Of a stretch of 64,000 nt of DNA, positions 63,559 to 64,000 are shown piece after piece; position 1 is the first letter of the stretch; each line of letters opens with the position of its first letter. This DNA is from Pseudomonadota bacterium (GTDB lineage: Bacteria > Desulfobacterota > Binatia > Binatales > Binataceae), in contig JAJPKA010000002.1 of NCBI GenBank assembly GCA_021323945.1, positions 248,001 through 312,000 of the forward strand, in the 5' to 3' direction. The notes under the pieces were generated by a model, which had not been told where the DNA came from, searched no databases, and worked only from the letters and a program-made list of their open reading frames with translations. The translations under genes and the position numbers were made by a program.

Positions 63559-63999
63559 TTAAGTTTGCCGCGCTGAGCCAATTGCCGCGGCGATTCTCGC
63601 CGTTACAACCGCTGGCCTCGGATCGTGGACCCGGATGATCGCCACCCCCGCTGCGACCGCCACGGCATTGACCGCATTCGTCCCCAGGATAAGCTCTTCT
63701 TTTTGCTCGCCCGCGAGATTGCGAATGAAGCTCTTGCGCGAGGCACCGATTAGCAGCGGATAACCCAAGGCGCAAAAGCGGTCGAGGTTCGCCAGAATCG
63801 CGAAATTGTGTTGTGGCGTTTTTGCAAATCCCAGCCCTGGATCGAGAATGATTCGCGATCGATCAATTCCAGCGCGCTCGGCTGCCAGGGCGCGTTCGGC
63901 CAGAAACGTTAGTACTTCGTCGACTACGTTCGCGTAAGAGGCGAACCGGATGTGGTCTGTGGGTCCGCCTTTCATGTGCATCAACACGACGAAACATTG
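63559..63999 (-). CDS. folP: Dihydropteroate synthase, C-terminal part (5' end outside window)
   Basis: The frame runs off the right edge. Visible: VLMHMKGGP, IILDPGLGFAKTPQHNF, PLLIGASRKSFI and the terminal IRVHDPR, all DHPS blocks. Condenses pABA with the pterin pyrophosphate in folate synthesis. 10 nt before cdaA. Confidence 0.95.
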   Translation of the reverse strand, partial: QCFVVLMHMKGGPTDHIRFASYANVVDEVLTFLAERALAAERAGIDRSRIILDPGLGFAKTPQHNFAILANLDRFCALGYPLLIGASRKSFIRNLAGEQKEELILGTNAVNAVAVAAGVAIIRVHDPRPAVVTARIAAAIGSARQT

Positions 64000-64000
64000 A

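Overview
The window looks like chromosomal DNA of an uncultured, GC-rich Gram-negative bacterium of the deltaproteobacterial / Binatota type. This placement is inferred from gene order and content, not from a marker gene. Supporting points are the folP-cdaA-cdaR-glmM-pdxJ-nnrD-tsaE order and trpBA followed by accD (both familiar from Deltaproteobacteria), a PagL-like lipid A deacylase (so LPS is present), and many CaiB/BaiF CoA-transferases, luciferase-like flavin oxidoreductases, a P450 and a Rieske dioxygenase, as in soil and marine lineages that degrade diverse organics. No rRNA or tRNA gene was seen.

Layout. 1-8 kb: the end of a cytochrome P450, two small conserved proteins of unknown function, two CoA-transferases, folD and gcvT (one-carbon metabolism) and a lactonase-type metallo-hydrolase. 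8-18 kb: an ABC-F protein converges on a trpEGDCFBA-accD operon. That operon is preceded by a leader peptide with two Trp codons and mutually exclusive hairpins, which together form a classical attenuator. 18.4-33 kb: an NnrU-family membrane protein, then a complete type I-E CRISPR-Cas locus read on the minus strand (cas3, cas8e, cse2, cas7e, cas5e, cas6e, cas1, cas2, a short leader, 70 repeats), with one detached repeat at the far, leader-distal end.

33-47 kb: catabolic region. It holds a RidA-like protein, a CoA-transferase / hydrolase / twin flavin-monooxygenase cluster behind a perfect 23-bp palindrome, a PagL-like protein whose ribosome-binding site sits in a 9-bp inverted repeat, two more CoA-transferases, a two-subunit Rieske dioxygenase, an NAD-dependent epimerase-like protein, a pterin carbinolamine dehydratase and an HSL-type esterase.

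47.5-56.2 kb: the most unusual region. It encodes all seven hydrophilic (peripheral-arm) subunits of complex I, in the order nuoB, nuoG, [MFS transporter], nuoI, nuoC, nuoD, nuoEF (fused), and none of the seven membrane subunits (A, H, J-N). The MFS permease lies between nuoG and nuoI, where nuoH lies in canonical operons.

56.4-64 kb: housekeeping genes on the minus strand: thiD, tsaE, nnrD/E, pdxJ (with an insertion), glmM, cdaR, cdaA and a truncated folP.
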